DNA of 64,000 nt from Auanema rhodensis (Eukaryota; Nematoda; Chromadorea; Rhabditida; Rhabditidae): positions 22,874,501 to 22,938,500 of the forward strand of contig OZ059896.1 in assembly GCA_964057225.1 (NCBI GenBank), in the 5' to 3' direction. The notes beneath the pieces are model-generated. The model searched no databases. It was not told the origin of the DNA and was given only the letters and a program-made list of their open reading frames with translations. Below, one piece after another: positions 41,191-53,481 of the stretch; position 1 is the stretch's first letter, and each line of letters begins with the position of its first letter. Made by a program: the position numbers and the translations under genes.

Positions 41191-42422
41191 AGATTCCCCA
41201 TGTCCATATTAGTCTAAAAACAAATTTTTATTGATATTGGTTCATGGTAACCATGACTTTGAAATTTACGTGAACTTTAATTTATGCTAATTAAATGTAC
41301 ACGTGATGTGCACTTGGTATGTAACTCGCTTCACGTGAAAGATAAAGAGATGCGGTTTTCAAAATTAGATTCCCCATGTCCATATTAGTCTAAAAACAAA
41401 TTTTTATTGATATTGGTTCATGGTAACCATGTCTTTGAAATTTACGTGAACTTTAATTTATGCTAATTAAATCTACACGTGATGTGCACTTGGTATGTAA
41501 CTCGCTTCACGTGAAAAATAAAGAGATGCGGTTTTCAAAATTAGATTCCCCATGTCCATATTAGTCTAAAAACAAATTTTTATTAATATTGGTTCATGGT
41601 AACCATGACTTTGAAATTTACGTGAACTTTAATTTATGCTAATTAAATCTACACGTGATGTGCACTTGGTATGTAACTCGCTTCACGTGAAAGATAAAGA
41701 GATGCGGTTTTTAAAATTAGATTCCCCATGTCCATATTAGTCTAAAAACAAATTTTTATTAATATTGGTTCATGGTAACCATGACTTTGAAATTTACGTG
41801 AACTTTAATTTATGCTAATTAAATGTACACGTGATGTGAACTTGGTATGTAACTCGCTTCACGTGAAAGATAAAGAGATGCGGTTTTCAAAATTAGATTC
41901 CCCATGTCCATATTAGTCTAAAAACAAATTTTTATTAATATTGGTTCATGGTAACCATGACTTTGAAATTTACGTGAACTTTAATTTATGCTAATTAAAT
42001 GTACACGTGATGTGCACTTGGTATGTAACTCGCTTCACGTGAAAGATAAAGAGATGCGGTTTTTAAAATTAGATTCCCCATGTCCATATTAGTCTAAAAA
42101 CAAATTTCTATTGATATTGGTTTATGGTAACCATATCTTTGAAATTTACGTGAACTTTAATTTATGCTAATTAAATGTACACGTGATGTGCACTTGGTAT
42201 GTAACTCGCTTCACGTGAAAGATAAAGAGATGCGGTTTTCAAAATTAGATTCCCCATGTCCATATTAGTCTAAAAACAAATTTTTATTGATATTGGTTCA
42301 TGGTAACCATGTCTTTGAAATTTACGTGAACATTAATTTATGCTAATTAAATGTACACGTGATGTGCACTTGGTATGTAACTCGCTTCACGTGAAAGATA
42401 AAAAGATGCAGTTTTCAAAATT
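41191..42422. repeat. Island matching the 7.9-8.9 kb module
   Basis: After one G-A monomer (41191), six monomers (41367-42422) repeat the order found at 7875-8930: G-T p107C/p151A, A-A p107C, A-A, A-A, p38C/p53T/p65A (42071), G-T with p157A/p164A (42247). The offset is 33,492 bp. They differ at scattered sites, such as p86A in the last unit and a private GTGAACTT in the third. These markers are absent between about 12.6 and 41 kb, so this is a transposed or long-range-exchanged segment. Confidence 0.85.
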
Positions 42423-43478
42423 AGATTCCCCATGTCCATATTAGTCTAAAAACAAATTTTTATTGATATTAGTTCATGGTAACCATGACTTTGAAATTTA
42501 CGTGAACTTTAATTTATGCTAATTAAATCTACACGTGATGTGCACTTGGTATGTAACTCGCTTCACGTGAAAGATAAAGAGATGCGGTTTTCAAAATTAG
42601 ATTCCCCATGTCCATATTAGTCAAAAAACAAATTTTTATTGATATTGGTTCATGGTAACCATGACTTTGAAATTTACGTGAACTTTAATTTATGCTAATC
42701 AAATGTACACGTGATGTGCACTTGGTATGTAACTCGCTTCACGTGAAAGATAAAGAGATGCGGTTTTCAAAATTAGATTCCCCATGTCCATATTAGTCTA
42801 AAAACAAATTTTTATTGATATTGGTTCATGGTAACCATGTCTTTGAAATTTACGTGAACTTTAATTTATGCTAATCAAATGTACACGTGATGTGCACTTG
42901 GTATGTAACTCGCTTCACGTGAAAGATAAAGAGATGCGGTTTTCAAAATTAGATTCCCCATGTCCATATTAGTCTAAAAACAAATTTTTATTGATATTGG
43001 TTCATGGTAACCATGACTTTGAAATTTACGTGAACATTAATTTATGCTAATTAAATGTACACGTGATGTGCACTTGGTATGTAACTCGCTTCACGTGAAA
43101 GATAAAGAGATGCGGTTTTCAAAATTAGATTCCCCATGTCCATATTAGTCTAAAAACAAATTTTTATTGATATTGGTTCATGGTAACCATGACTTTGAAA
43201 TTTACGTGAACTTTAATTTATGCTAATCAAATGTACACGTGATGTGCACTTGGTATGTAACTCGCTTCACGTGAAAGATAAAGAGATGCGGTTTTCAAAA
43301 TTAGATTCCCCATGTCCATATTAGTCTAAAAACAAATTTTTATTGATATTGGTTCATGGTAACCATGACTTTGAAATTTACGTGAACTTTAATTTATGCT
43401 AATTAAATGTACACGTGATGTGCACTTGGTATGTAACTCGCTTCACGTGAAAGATAAAGAGATGCGGTTTTCAAAATT
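42423..43478. repeat. Linker module copy, T5 form
   Basis: G-A p49A/p107C (42423), G-A p102C with AGTCAAAAAA (42599), G-T p102C (42775), G-A p86A (42951), G-A p102C (43127), G-A (43303). Same order as 16288-17342 and 24156-25210, but the last unit keeps five Ts. With the next module it reproduces 16288-18568 as one 13-monomer stretch, one base longer. Confidence 0.86.
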
Positions 43479-44704
43479 AGATTCCCCATGTCCATATTAG
43501 TCTAAAAACAAATTTTTATTAATATTGGTTCATGGTAACCATGTCTTTGAAATTTACGTGAACTTTAATTTATGCTAATTAAATGTACACGTGATGTGCA
43601 CTTGGTATGTAACTCGCTTGAAAGATAAAGAGATGCGGTTTTCAAAATTAGATTCCCCATGTCCATATTAGTCTAAAAACAAATTTTTATTGATATTGGT
43701 TCATGGTAACCATGACTTTGAAATTTACGTGAACTTTAATTTATGCTAATTAAATGTACACGTGATGTGCACTTGGTATGTAACTCGCTTCACGTGAAAG
43801 ATAAAGAGATGCGGTTTTCAAAATTAGATTCCCCATGTCCATATTAGTCTAAAAACAAATTTTTATTGATATTGGTTCATGGTAACCATGACTTTGAAAT
43901 TTACGTGAACTTTAATTTATGCTAATTAAATGTACACGTGATGTGCACTTGGTATGTAACTCGCTTCACGTGAAAGATAAAGAGATGCGGTTTTCAAAAT
44001 TAGATTCCTCATGTCCATATTAGTCTAAAAACAAATTTTTATTGATATTGGTTCATGGTAACCATGACTTTGAAATTTACGTGAACTTTAATTTATGCTA
44101 ATTGAATGTACACGTGATGTGCACTTGGTATGTAACTCGCTTCACGTGAAAGATAAAGAGATGCGGTTTTCAAAATTAGATTCCTCATGTCCATATTAGT
44201 CTAAAAACAAATTTTTATTAATATTGGTTCAAGGTAACCATGTCTTTGAAATTTACGTGAACATTAATTTATGCTAATTAAATGTACACATGATGTGCAC
44301 TTGGTATGTAACTCGCTTCACGTGAAAGATAAAGAGATGTGGTTTTCAAAATTAGATTCCCCATGTCCATATTAGTCTAAAAACAAATTTTATTGATATT
44401 AGTTCATGGTAACCATGACTTTGAAATTTACGTGAACTTTAATTTATGCTAATTAAATGTACACGTGATGTGCACTTGGTATGTAACTCGCTTCACGTGA
44501 AAGATAAAGAGATGCGGTTTTCAAAATTAAATTCCCCATGTCCATATTAGTCTAAAAACAAATTTTTATTAATATTGGTTCATGGTAACCATGTCTTTGA
44601 AATTTACGTGAACTTTAATTTATGCTAATTAAATGTACACGTGATGTGCACTTGGTATGTAACTCGCTTCACGTGAAAGATAAAGAGATGCGGTTTTCAA
44701 AATT
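43479..44704. repeat. 7-monomer module, copy 3 of 4 (1,226 bp)
   Basis: A-T d5 (43479), G-A, G-A, p8T/p103G G-A (44002), p8T/p86A/p163T A-T (44178), G-A p49A T4 (44354), p2A A-T (44529). The 44178 unit has two private hits: p55A in the 13-bp palindrome (44232) and p113A in the second ACGTGA word (44290). Confidence 0.88.
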
Positions 44705-45755
44705 AGATTCCCCATGTCCATATTAGTCTAAAAACAAATTTTTATTGATATTGGTTCATGGTAACCATGACTTTGAAATTTACGTGAACTTTAATTTATG
44801 CTAATTAAATGTACACGTGATGTGCACTTGGTATGTAACTCGCTTCACGTGAAAGATAAAGAGATGCGGTTTTCAAAATTAGATTCCCCATGTCCATATT
44901 AGTCTAAAAACAAATTTTTATTAATATTGGTTCATGGTAACCATGTCTTTGAAATTTACGTGAACTTTAATTTATGCTAATTAAATGTACACGTGATGTG
45001 CACTTGGTATGTAACTCGCTTCACGTGAAAGATAAAGAGATGCGGTTTTCAAAATTAGATTCCCCATGTCCATATTAGTCTAAAAACAAATTTTTATTGA
45101 TATTGGTTCATGGTAACCATGACTTTGAAATTTACGTGAACTTTAATTTATGCTAATTAAATGTACACGTGATGTGCACTTGGTATGTAACTCGCTTGAA
45201 AGATAAAGAGATGCGGTTTTCAAAATTAGATTCCCCATGTCCATATTAGTCTAAAAACAAATTTTTATTGATATTGGTTCATGGTAACCATGACTTTGAA
45301 ATTTACGTGAACTTTAATTTATGCTAATTAAATGTACACGTGATGTGCACTTGGTATGTAACTCACTTCACGTGAAAGATAAAGAGATGCGGTTTTCAAA
45401 ATTAGATTCCCCATGTCCATATTAGTCTAAAAACAAATTTTTATTGATATTGGTTCATGGTAACCATGACTTTGAAATTTACGTGAACATTAATTTATGC
45501 TAATTAAATGTACACGTGATGTGCACTTGGTATGTAACTCGCTTCACGTGAAAGATAAAGAGATGCGGTTTTCAAAATTAGATTCCCCATGTCCATATTA
45601 GTCTAAAAACAAATTTTTATTGATATTGGTTCATGGTAACCATGACTTTGAAATTTACGTGAACTTTAATTTATGCTAATCAAATGTACACGTGATGTGC
45701 ACTTGGTATGTAACTCGCTTCACGTGAAAGATAAAGAGATGCGGTTTTCAAAATT
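44705..45755. repeat. Six-monomer spacer between 7-monomer modules
   Basis: G-A (44705), A-T (44881), G-A d5 (45057), G-A with p138A (45228), G-A p86A (45404), G-A p102C (45580). The last two units are the end of the linker module without its T4 monomer. Total 1,051 bp. Confidence 0.84.
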
Positions 45756-46981
45756 AGATTCCCCATGTCCATATTAGTCTAAAAACAAATTTTTATTAAT
45801 ATTGGTTCATGGTAACCATGTCTTTGAAATTTACGTGAACTTTAATTTATGCTAATTAAATGTACACGTGATGTGCACTTGGTATGTAACTCGCTTGAAA
45901 GATAAAGAGATGCGGTTTTCAAAATTAGATTCCCCATGTCCATATTAGTCTAAAAACAAATTTTTATTGATATTGGTTCATGGTAACCATGACTTTGAAA
46001 TTTACGTGAACTTTAATTTATGCTAATTAAATGTACACGTGATGTGCACTTGGTATGTAACTCGCTTCACGTGAAAGATAAAGAGATGCGGTTTTCAAAA
46101 TTAGATTCCCCATGTCCATATTAGTCTAAAAACAAATTTTTATTGATATTGGTTCATGGTAACCATGACTTTGAAATTTACGTGAACTTTAATTTATGCT
46201 AATTAAATGTACACGTGATGTGCACTTGGTATGTAACTCGCTTCACGTGAAAGATAAAGAGATGCGGTTTTCAAAATTAGATTCCTCATGTCCATATTAG
46301 TCTAAAAACAAATTTTTATTGATATTGGTTCATGGTAACCATGACTTTGAAATTTACGTGAACTTTAATTTATGCTAATTGAATGTACACGTGATGTGCA
46401 CTTGGTATGTAACTCGCTTCACGTGAAAGATAAAGAGATGCGGTTTTCAAAATTAGATTCCTCATGTCCATATTAGTCTAAAAACAAATTTTTATTAATA
46501 TTGGTTCATGGTAACCATGTCTTTGAAATTTACGTGAACATTAATTTATGCTAATTAAATGTACACGTGATGTGCACTTGGTATGTAACTCGCTTCACGT
46601 GAAAGATAAAGAGATGTGGTTTTCAAAATTAGATTCCCCATGTCCATATTAGTCTAAAAACAAATTTTATTGATATTAGTTCATGGTAACCATGACTTTG
46701 AAATTTACGTGAACTTTAATTTATGCTAATTAAATGTACACGTGATGTGCACTTGGTATGTAACTCGCTTCACGTGAAAGATAAAGAGATGCGGTTTTCA
46801 AAATTAAATTCCCCATGTCCATATTAGTCTAAAAACAAATTTTTATTAATATTGGTTCATGGTAACCATGTCTTTGAAATTTACGTGAACTTTAATTTAT
46901 GCTAATTAAATGTACACGTGATGTGCACTTGGTATGTAACTCGCTTCACGTGAAAGATAAAGAGATGCGGTTTTCAAAATT
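45756..46981. repeat. 7-monomer module, copy 4 of 4 (1,226 bp)
   Basis: A-T d5 (45756), G-A, G-A, p8T/p103G G-A (46279), p8T/p86A/p163T A-T (46455), G-A p49A T4 (46631), p2A A-T (46806). It lies 2,277 bp after copy 3 with the same internal spacing. Confidence 0.88.
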
Positions 46982-49433
46982 ATATTCCCCATGTCCATAT
47001 TAGTCTAAAAACAAATTTTTATTAATATTGGTTCCTGGTAACCATGTCTTTGAAATTTACGTGAACTTTAATTTATGCTAATTAAATGTACACGTGATGT
47101 GCACTTGGTATGTAACTCGCTTCACGTGAAAGATAAAGAGATGCGGTTTTCAAAATTAGATTCCCCATGTCCATATTAGTCTAAAAACAAATTTTTATTG
47201 ATATTGGTTCATGGTAACCATGACTTTGAAATTTACGTGAACTTTAATTTATGCTAATTAAATGTACACGTGATGTGCACTTGGTATGTAACTCGCTTGA
47301 AAGATAAAGAGATGCGGTTTTCAAAATTAGATTCCCCATGTCCATATTAGTCTAAAAACAAATTTTTATTGATATTGGTTCATGGTAACCATGACTTTGA
47401 AATTTACGTGAACTTTAATTTATGCTAATTAAATGTACACGTGATGTGCACTTGGTATGTAACTCGCTTCACGTGAAAGATAAAGAGATGCGGTTTTCAA
47501 AATTAGATTCCCCATGTCCATATTAGTCTAAAAACAAATTTTTATTAATATTGGTTCATGGTAACCATGTCTTTGAAATTTACGTGAACTTTAATTTATG
47601 CTAATTAAATGTACACGTGATGTGCACTTGGTATGTAACTCGCTTCACGTGAAAGATAAAGAGATGCGGTTTTCAAAATTAGATTCCCCATGCCCATATT
47701 AGTCTAAAAACAAATTTTTATTGATATTGGTTCATGGTAACCATGACTTTGAAATTTACGTGAACTTTAATTTATGCTAATTAAATGTACACGTGATGTG
47801 CACTTGGTATGTAACTCGCTTCACGTGAAAGATAAAGAGATGCGGTTTTCAAAATTAGATTCCTCATGTCCATATTAGTCTAAAAACAAATTTTTATTAA
47901 TATTGGTTCATGGTAACCATGTCTTTGAAATTTACGTGAACATTAATTTATGCTAATTAAATGTACACGTGATGTGCACTTGGTATGTAACTCGCTTCAC
48001 GTGAAAGATAAAGAGATGTGGTTTTCAAAATTAGATTCCCCATGTCCATATTAGTCTAAAAACAAATTTTATTGATATTAGTTCATGGTAACCATGACTT
48101 TGAAATTTACGTGAACTTTAATTTATGCTAATTAAATGTACACGTGATGTGCACTTGGTATGTAACTCGCTTCACGTGAAAGATAAAGAGATGCGGTTTT
48201 CAAAATTAAATTCCCCATGTCCATATTAGTCTAAAAACAAATTTTTATTAATATTGGTTCATGGTAACCATGTCTTTGAAATTTACGTGAACTTTAATTT
48301 ATGCTAATTAAATGTACACGTGATGTGCACTTGGTATGTAACTCGCTTCACGTGAAAGATAAAGAGATGCGGTTTTCAAAATTAGATTCCCCATGTCCAT
48401 ATTAGTCTAAAAACAAATTTTTATTGATATTGGTTCATGGTAACCATGACTTTGAAATTTACGTGAACTTTAATTTATGCTAATTAAATGTACACGTGAT
48501 GTGCACTTGGTATGTAACTCGCTTCACGTGAAAGATAAAGAGATGCTATTTTCAAAATTAGATTCCCCATGTCCATATTAGTCTAAAAACAAATTTTTAT
48601 TAATATTGGTTCATGGTAACCATGTCTTTGAAATTTACGTGAACTTTAATTTATGCTAATTAAATGTACACGTGATGTGCACTTGGTATGTAACTCGCTT
48701 CACGTGAAAGATAAAGAGATGCGGTTTTCAAAATTAGATTCCCCATGTCCATATTAGTCTAAAAACAAATTTTTATTGATATTGGTTCATGGTAACCATG
48801 ACTTTGAAATTTACGTGAACTTTAATTTATGCTAATTAAATGTACACGTGATGTGCACTTGGTATGTAACTCGCTTGAAAGATAAAGAGATGCGGTTTTC
48901 AAAATTAGATTCCCCATGTCCATATTAGTCTAAAAACAAATTTTTATTGATATTGGTTCATGGTAACCATGACTTTGAAATTTACGTGAACTTTAATTTA
49001 TGCTAATTAAATGTACACGTGATGTGCACTTGGTATGTAACTCGCTTCACGTGAAAGATAAAGAGATGCGGTTTTCAAAATTAGATTCTCCATGTCCATA
49101 TTAGTCTAAAAACAAATTTTTATTGATATTGGTTCATGGTAACCATGACTTTGAAATTTACGTGAACTTTAATTTATGCTAATTAAATGTACACGTGATG
49201 TGCTCTTGGTATGTAACTCGCTTCACGTGAAAGATAAAGAGATGCGGTTTTCAAAATTAGATTCCCCATGTCCATATTAGTCTAAAAACAAATTTTATTA
49301 ATATTGGTTCATGGTAACCATGTCTTTGAAATTTACGTGAACTTTAATTTATGCTAATTAAATGTACACGTGATGTGCACTTGGTATGTAACTCGCTTCA
49401 CGTGAAAGATAAAGAGATGCGGTTTTCAAAATT
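46982..49433. repeat. Mixed zone between the two array dialects
   Basis: Markers of both dialects are interleaved. From the first: G-A d5 (47158, 48736), p8T/p86A/p163T (47857), p49A T4 (48033), p2A (48208). From the second: p13C (47681), p122T with p7T (49083). The last length variant is an A-T T4 monomer (49259), the only T4 on an A-T background. The 46982 unit has a private p54C (47035). From 49434 onward every monomer is 176 bp. Confidence 0.84.
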
Positions 49434-52400
49434 AGATTCCCCATGCCCATATTAGTCTAAAAACAAATTTTTATTGATATTGGTTCATGGTAACCATGAC
49501 TTTGAAATTTACGTGAACTTTAATTTATGCTAATTAAATGTACACGTGATGTGCACTTGGTATGTAACTCGCTTCACGTGAAAGATAAAGAGATGCGGTT
49601 TTCAAAATTAGATTCCCCATGTCCATATTAGTCTAAAAACAAATTTTTATTGATATTGGTTCATGGTAACCATGACTTTGAAATTTACGTGAACTTTAAT
49701 TTATGCTAATTAAATGTACACGTGATGTGCACTTGGTATGTAACTCGCTTCACGTGAAAGATAAAGAGATGCGGTTTTCAAAATTAGATTCCCCATGTCC
49801 ATACTAGTATAAAAACAAATTTTTATTAATATTGGTTCATGGTAACCATGTCTTTGAAATTTACGTGAACTTTAATTTATGTTAATTAAATGTACACGTG
49901 ATGTGCACTTGGTATGTAACTCGCTTCACGTGAAAGATAAAGAGATGCGGTTTTCAAAATTAGATTCCCCATGTCCATATTAGTCTAAAAACAAATTTTT
50001 ATTAATATTGGTTCATGGTAACCATGACTTTGAAATTTACGTGAACTTTAATTTATGCTAATTAAATGTACACGTGATGTGCACTTGGTATGTAACTCGC
50101 TTCACGTGAAAGATAAAGAGATGCGGTTTTCAAAATTAGATTCCCCATGTCCATATTAGTCTAAAAACAAATTTTTATTAATATTGGTTCATGGTAACCA
50201 TGTCTTTGAAATTTACGTGAACTTTAATTTATGCTAATTAAATGTACACGTGATGTGCACTTGGTATGTAACTCGCTTCACGTGAAAGATAAAAAGATGC
50301 GGTTTTCAAAATTAGATTCCCCATGTCCATATTAGTATAAAAACAAATTTTTATTAATATTGGTTCATGGTAACCATGTCTTTGAAATTTACGTGAACTT
50401 TAATTTATGCTAATTAAATGTACACTTGATGTGCACTTGGTATGTAACTCGCTTCACGTGAAAGATAAAGAGATGCGGTTTTCAAAATTAGATTCCCCAT
50501 GTCCATATTAGTCTAAAAACAAATTTTTATTGATATTGGTTCATGGTAACCATGACTTTGAAATTTACGTGAACTTTAATTTATGCTAATTAAATGTACA
50601 CGTGATGTGCACTTGGTATGTAACTCGCTTCACGTGAAAGATAAAGAGATGCGGTTTTCAAAATTAGATTCCCCATGTCCATATTAGTCTAAAAACAAAT
50701 TTTTAATGATATTGGTTCATGGTAACAATGACTTTGAAATTTACGTGAACTTTAATTTATGCTAATTAAATGTACACGTGATGTGCACTTGGTATGTAAC
50801 TCGCTTCACGTGAAAGATAAAGAGATGCGGTTTTCAAAATTAGATTCCCCATGTCCATATTAGTCTAAAAACAAATTTTTATTAATATTGGTTCATGGTA
50901 ACCATGTCTTTGAAATTTACGTGAACTTTAATTTATGCTAATTAAATGTACACGTGATGTGCACTTGGTATGTAACTCGCTTCACGTGAAAGATAAAGAG
51001 ATGCGGTTTTCAAAATTAGATTCCCCATGCCCATATTAGTCTAAAAACAAATTTTTATTGATATTGGTTCATGGTAACCATGACTTTGAAATTTACGTGA
51101 ACTTTAATTTATGCTAATTAAATGTACACGTGATGTGCACTTGGTATGTAACTCGCTTCACGTGAAAGATAAAGAGATGCGGTTTTCAAAATTAGATTCC
51201 CCATGTCCATATTAGTCTAAAAACAAATTTTTAATGATATTGGTTCATGGTAACAATGACTTTGAAATTTACGTGAACTTTAATTTATGCTAATTAAATG
51301 TACACGTGATGTGCACTTGGTATGTAACTCGCTTCACGTGAAAGATAAAGAGATGCGGTTTTCAAAATTAGATTCCCCATGTCCATATTAGTCTAAAAAC
51401 AAATTTTTATTAATATTGGTTCATGGTAACCATGTCTTTGAAATTTACGTGAACTTTAATTTATGCTAATTAAATGTACACGTGATGTGCACTTGGTATG
51501 TAACTCGCTTCACGTGAAAGATAAAGAGATGCGGTTTTCAAAATTAGATTCCCCATGCCCATATTAGTCTAAAAACAAATTTTTATTGATATTGGTTCAT
51601 GGTAACCATGACTTTGAAATTTACGTGAACTTTAATTTATGCTAATTAAATGTACACGTGATGTGCACTTGGTATGTAACTCGCTTCACGTGAAAGATAA
51701 AGAGATGCGGTTTTCAAAATTAGATTCCCCATGTCCATATTAGTCTAAAAACAAATTTTTATTGATATTGGTTCATGGTAACCATGACTTTGAAATTTAC
51801 GTGAACTTTAATTTATGCTAATTAAATGTACACGTGATGTGCACTTGGTATGTAACTCGCTTCACGTGAAAGATAAAGAGATGCGGTTTTCAAAATTAGA
51901 TTCCCCATGTCCATACTAGTATAAAAACAAATTTTTATTAATATTGGTTCATGGTAACCATGTCTTTGAAATTTACGTGAACTTTAATTTATGTTAATTA
52001 AATGTACACGTGATGTGCACTTGGTATGTAACTCGCTTCACGTGAAAGATAAAGAGATGCGGTTTTCAAAATTAGATTCCCCATGTCCATATTAGTCTAA
52101 AAACAAATTTTTAATGATATTGGTTCATGGTAACAATGACTTTGAAATTTACGTGAACTTTAATGTATGCTAATTAAATGTACACGTGATGTGCACTTGG
52201 TATGTAACTCGCTTCACGTGAAAGATAAAGAGATGCGGTTTTCAAAATTAGATTCCCCATGTCCATATTAGTCTAAAAACAAATTTTTATTAATATTGGT
52301 TCATGGTAACCATGTCTTTGAAATTTACGTGAACTTTAATTTATGCTAATTAAATGTACACGTGATGTGCACTTGGTATGTAACTCGCTTCACGTGAAAG

Positions 52401-53481
52401 ATAAAGAGATGCGGTTTTCAAAATTAGATTCCCCATGCCCATATTAGTCTAAAAACAAATTTTTATTGATATTGGTTCATGGTAACCATGACTTTGAAAT
52501 TTACGTGAACTTTAATTTATGCTAATTAAATGTACACGTGATGTGCACTTGGTATGTAACTCGCTTCACGTGAAAGATAAAGAGATGCGGTTTTCAAAAT
52601 TAGATTCCCCATGTCCATATTAGTCTAAAAACAAATTTTTATTGATATTGGTTCATGGTAACCATGACTTTGAAATTTACGTGAACTTTAATTTATGCTA
52701 ATTAAATGTACACGTGATGTGCACTTGGTATGTAACTCGCTTCACGTGAAAGATAAAGAGATGCGGTTTTCAAAATTAGATTCCCCATGTCCATATTAGT
52801 CTAAAAACAAATTTTTATTAATATTGGTTCATGGTAACCATGTCTTTGAAATTTACGTGAACTTTAATTTATGCTAATTAAATGTACACGTGATGTGCAC
52901 TTGGTATGTAACTCGCTTCACGTGAAAGATAAAGAGATGCGGTTTTCAAAATTAGATTCCCCATGTCCATATTAGTCTAAAAACAAATTTTTATTTATAT
53001 TGGTTCATGGTAACCATGTCTTTGAAATTTACGTGAACTTTAATTTATGCTAATTAAATGTACACGTGATGTGCACTTGGTATGTAACTCGCTTCACGTG
53101 AAAGATAAAGAGATGCGGTTTTCAAAATTAGATTCCCCATGTCCATATTAGTCTAAAAACAAATTTTTATTGATATTGGTTCATGGTAACCATGACTTTG
53201 AAATTTACGTGAACTTTAATTTATGCTAATTAAATGTACACGTGATGTGCACTTGGTATGTAACTCGCTTCACGTGAAAGATAAAGAGATGCGGTTTTCA
53301 AAATTAGATTCCCCATGTCCATATTAGTCTAAAAACAAATTTTTATTGATATTGGTTCATGGTAACCATGACTTTGAAATTTACGTGAACTTTAATTTAT
53401 GCTAATTAAATGTACACGTGATGTGCACTTGATATGTAACTCGCTTCACGTGAAAGATAAAGAGATGCGGTTTTCAAAATT
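49434..53481. repeat. Length-uniform block with 528-bp trimer repeat
   Basis: All units are 176 bp. The trimer p41A/p62A G-A, A-T, p13C G-A occurs at 50666-51193 and 51194-51721 and again from 52074. The monomer p19C/p24A/p97T is at 49786 and 51898 (2,112 bp apart). The p157A then p24A/p113T pair is at 50138/50314. Private changes: p48-p49-region TTTATATT at 52954 and CTTGATATG at 53306. Confidence 0.83.
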
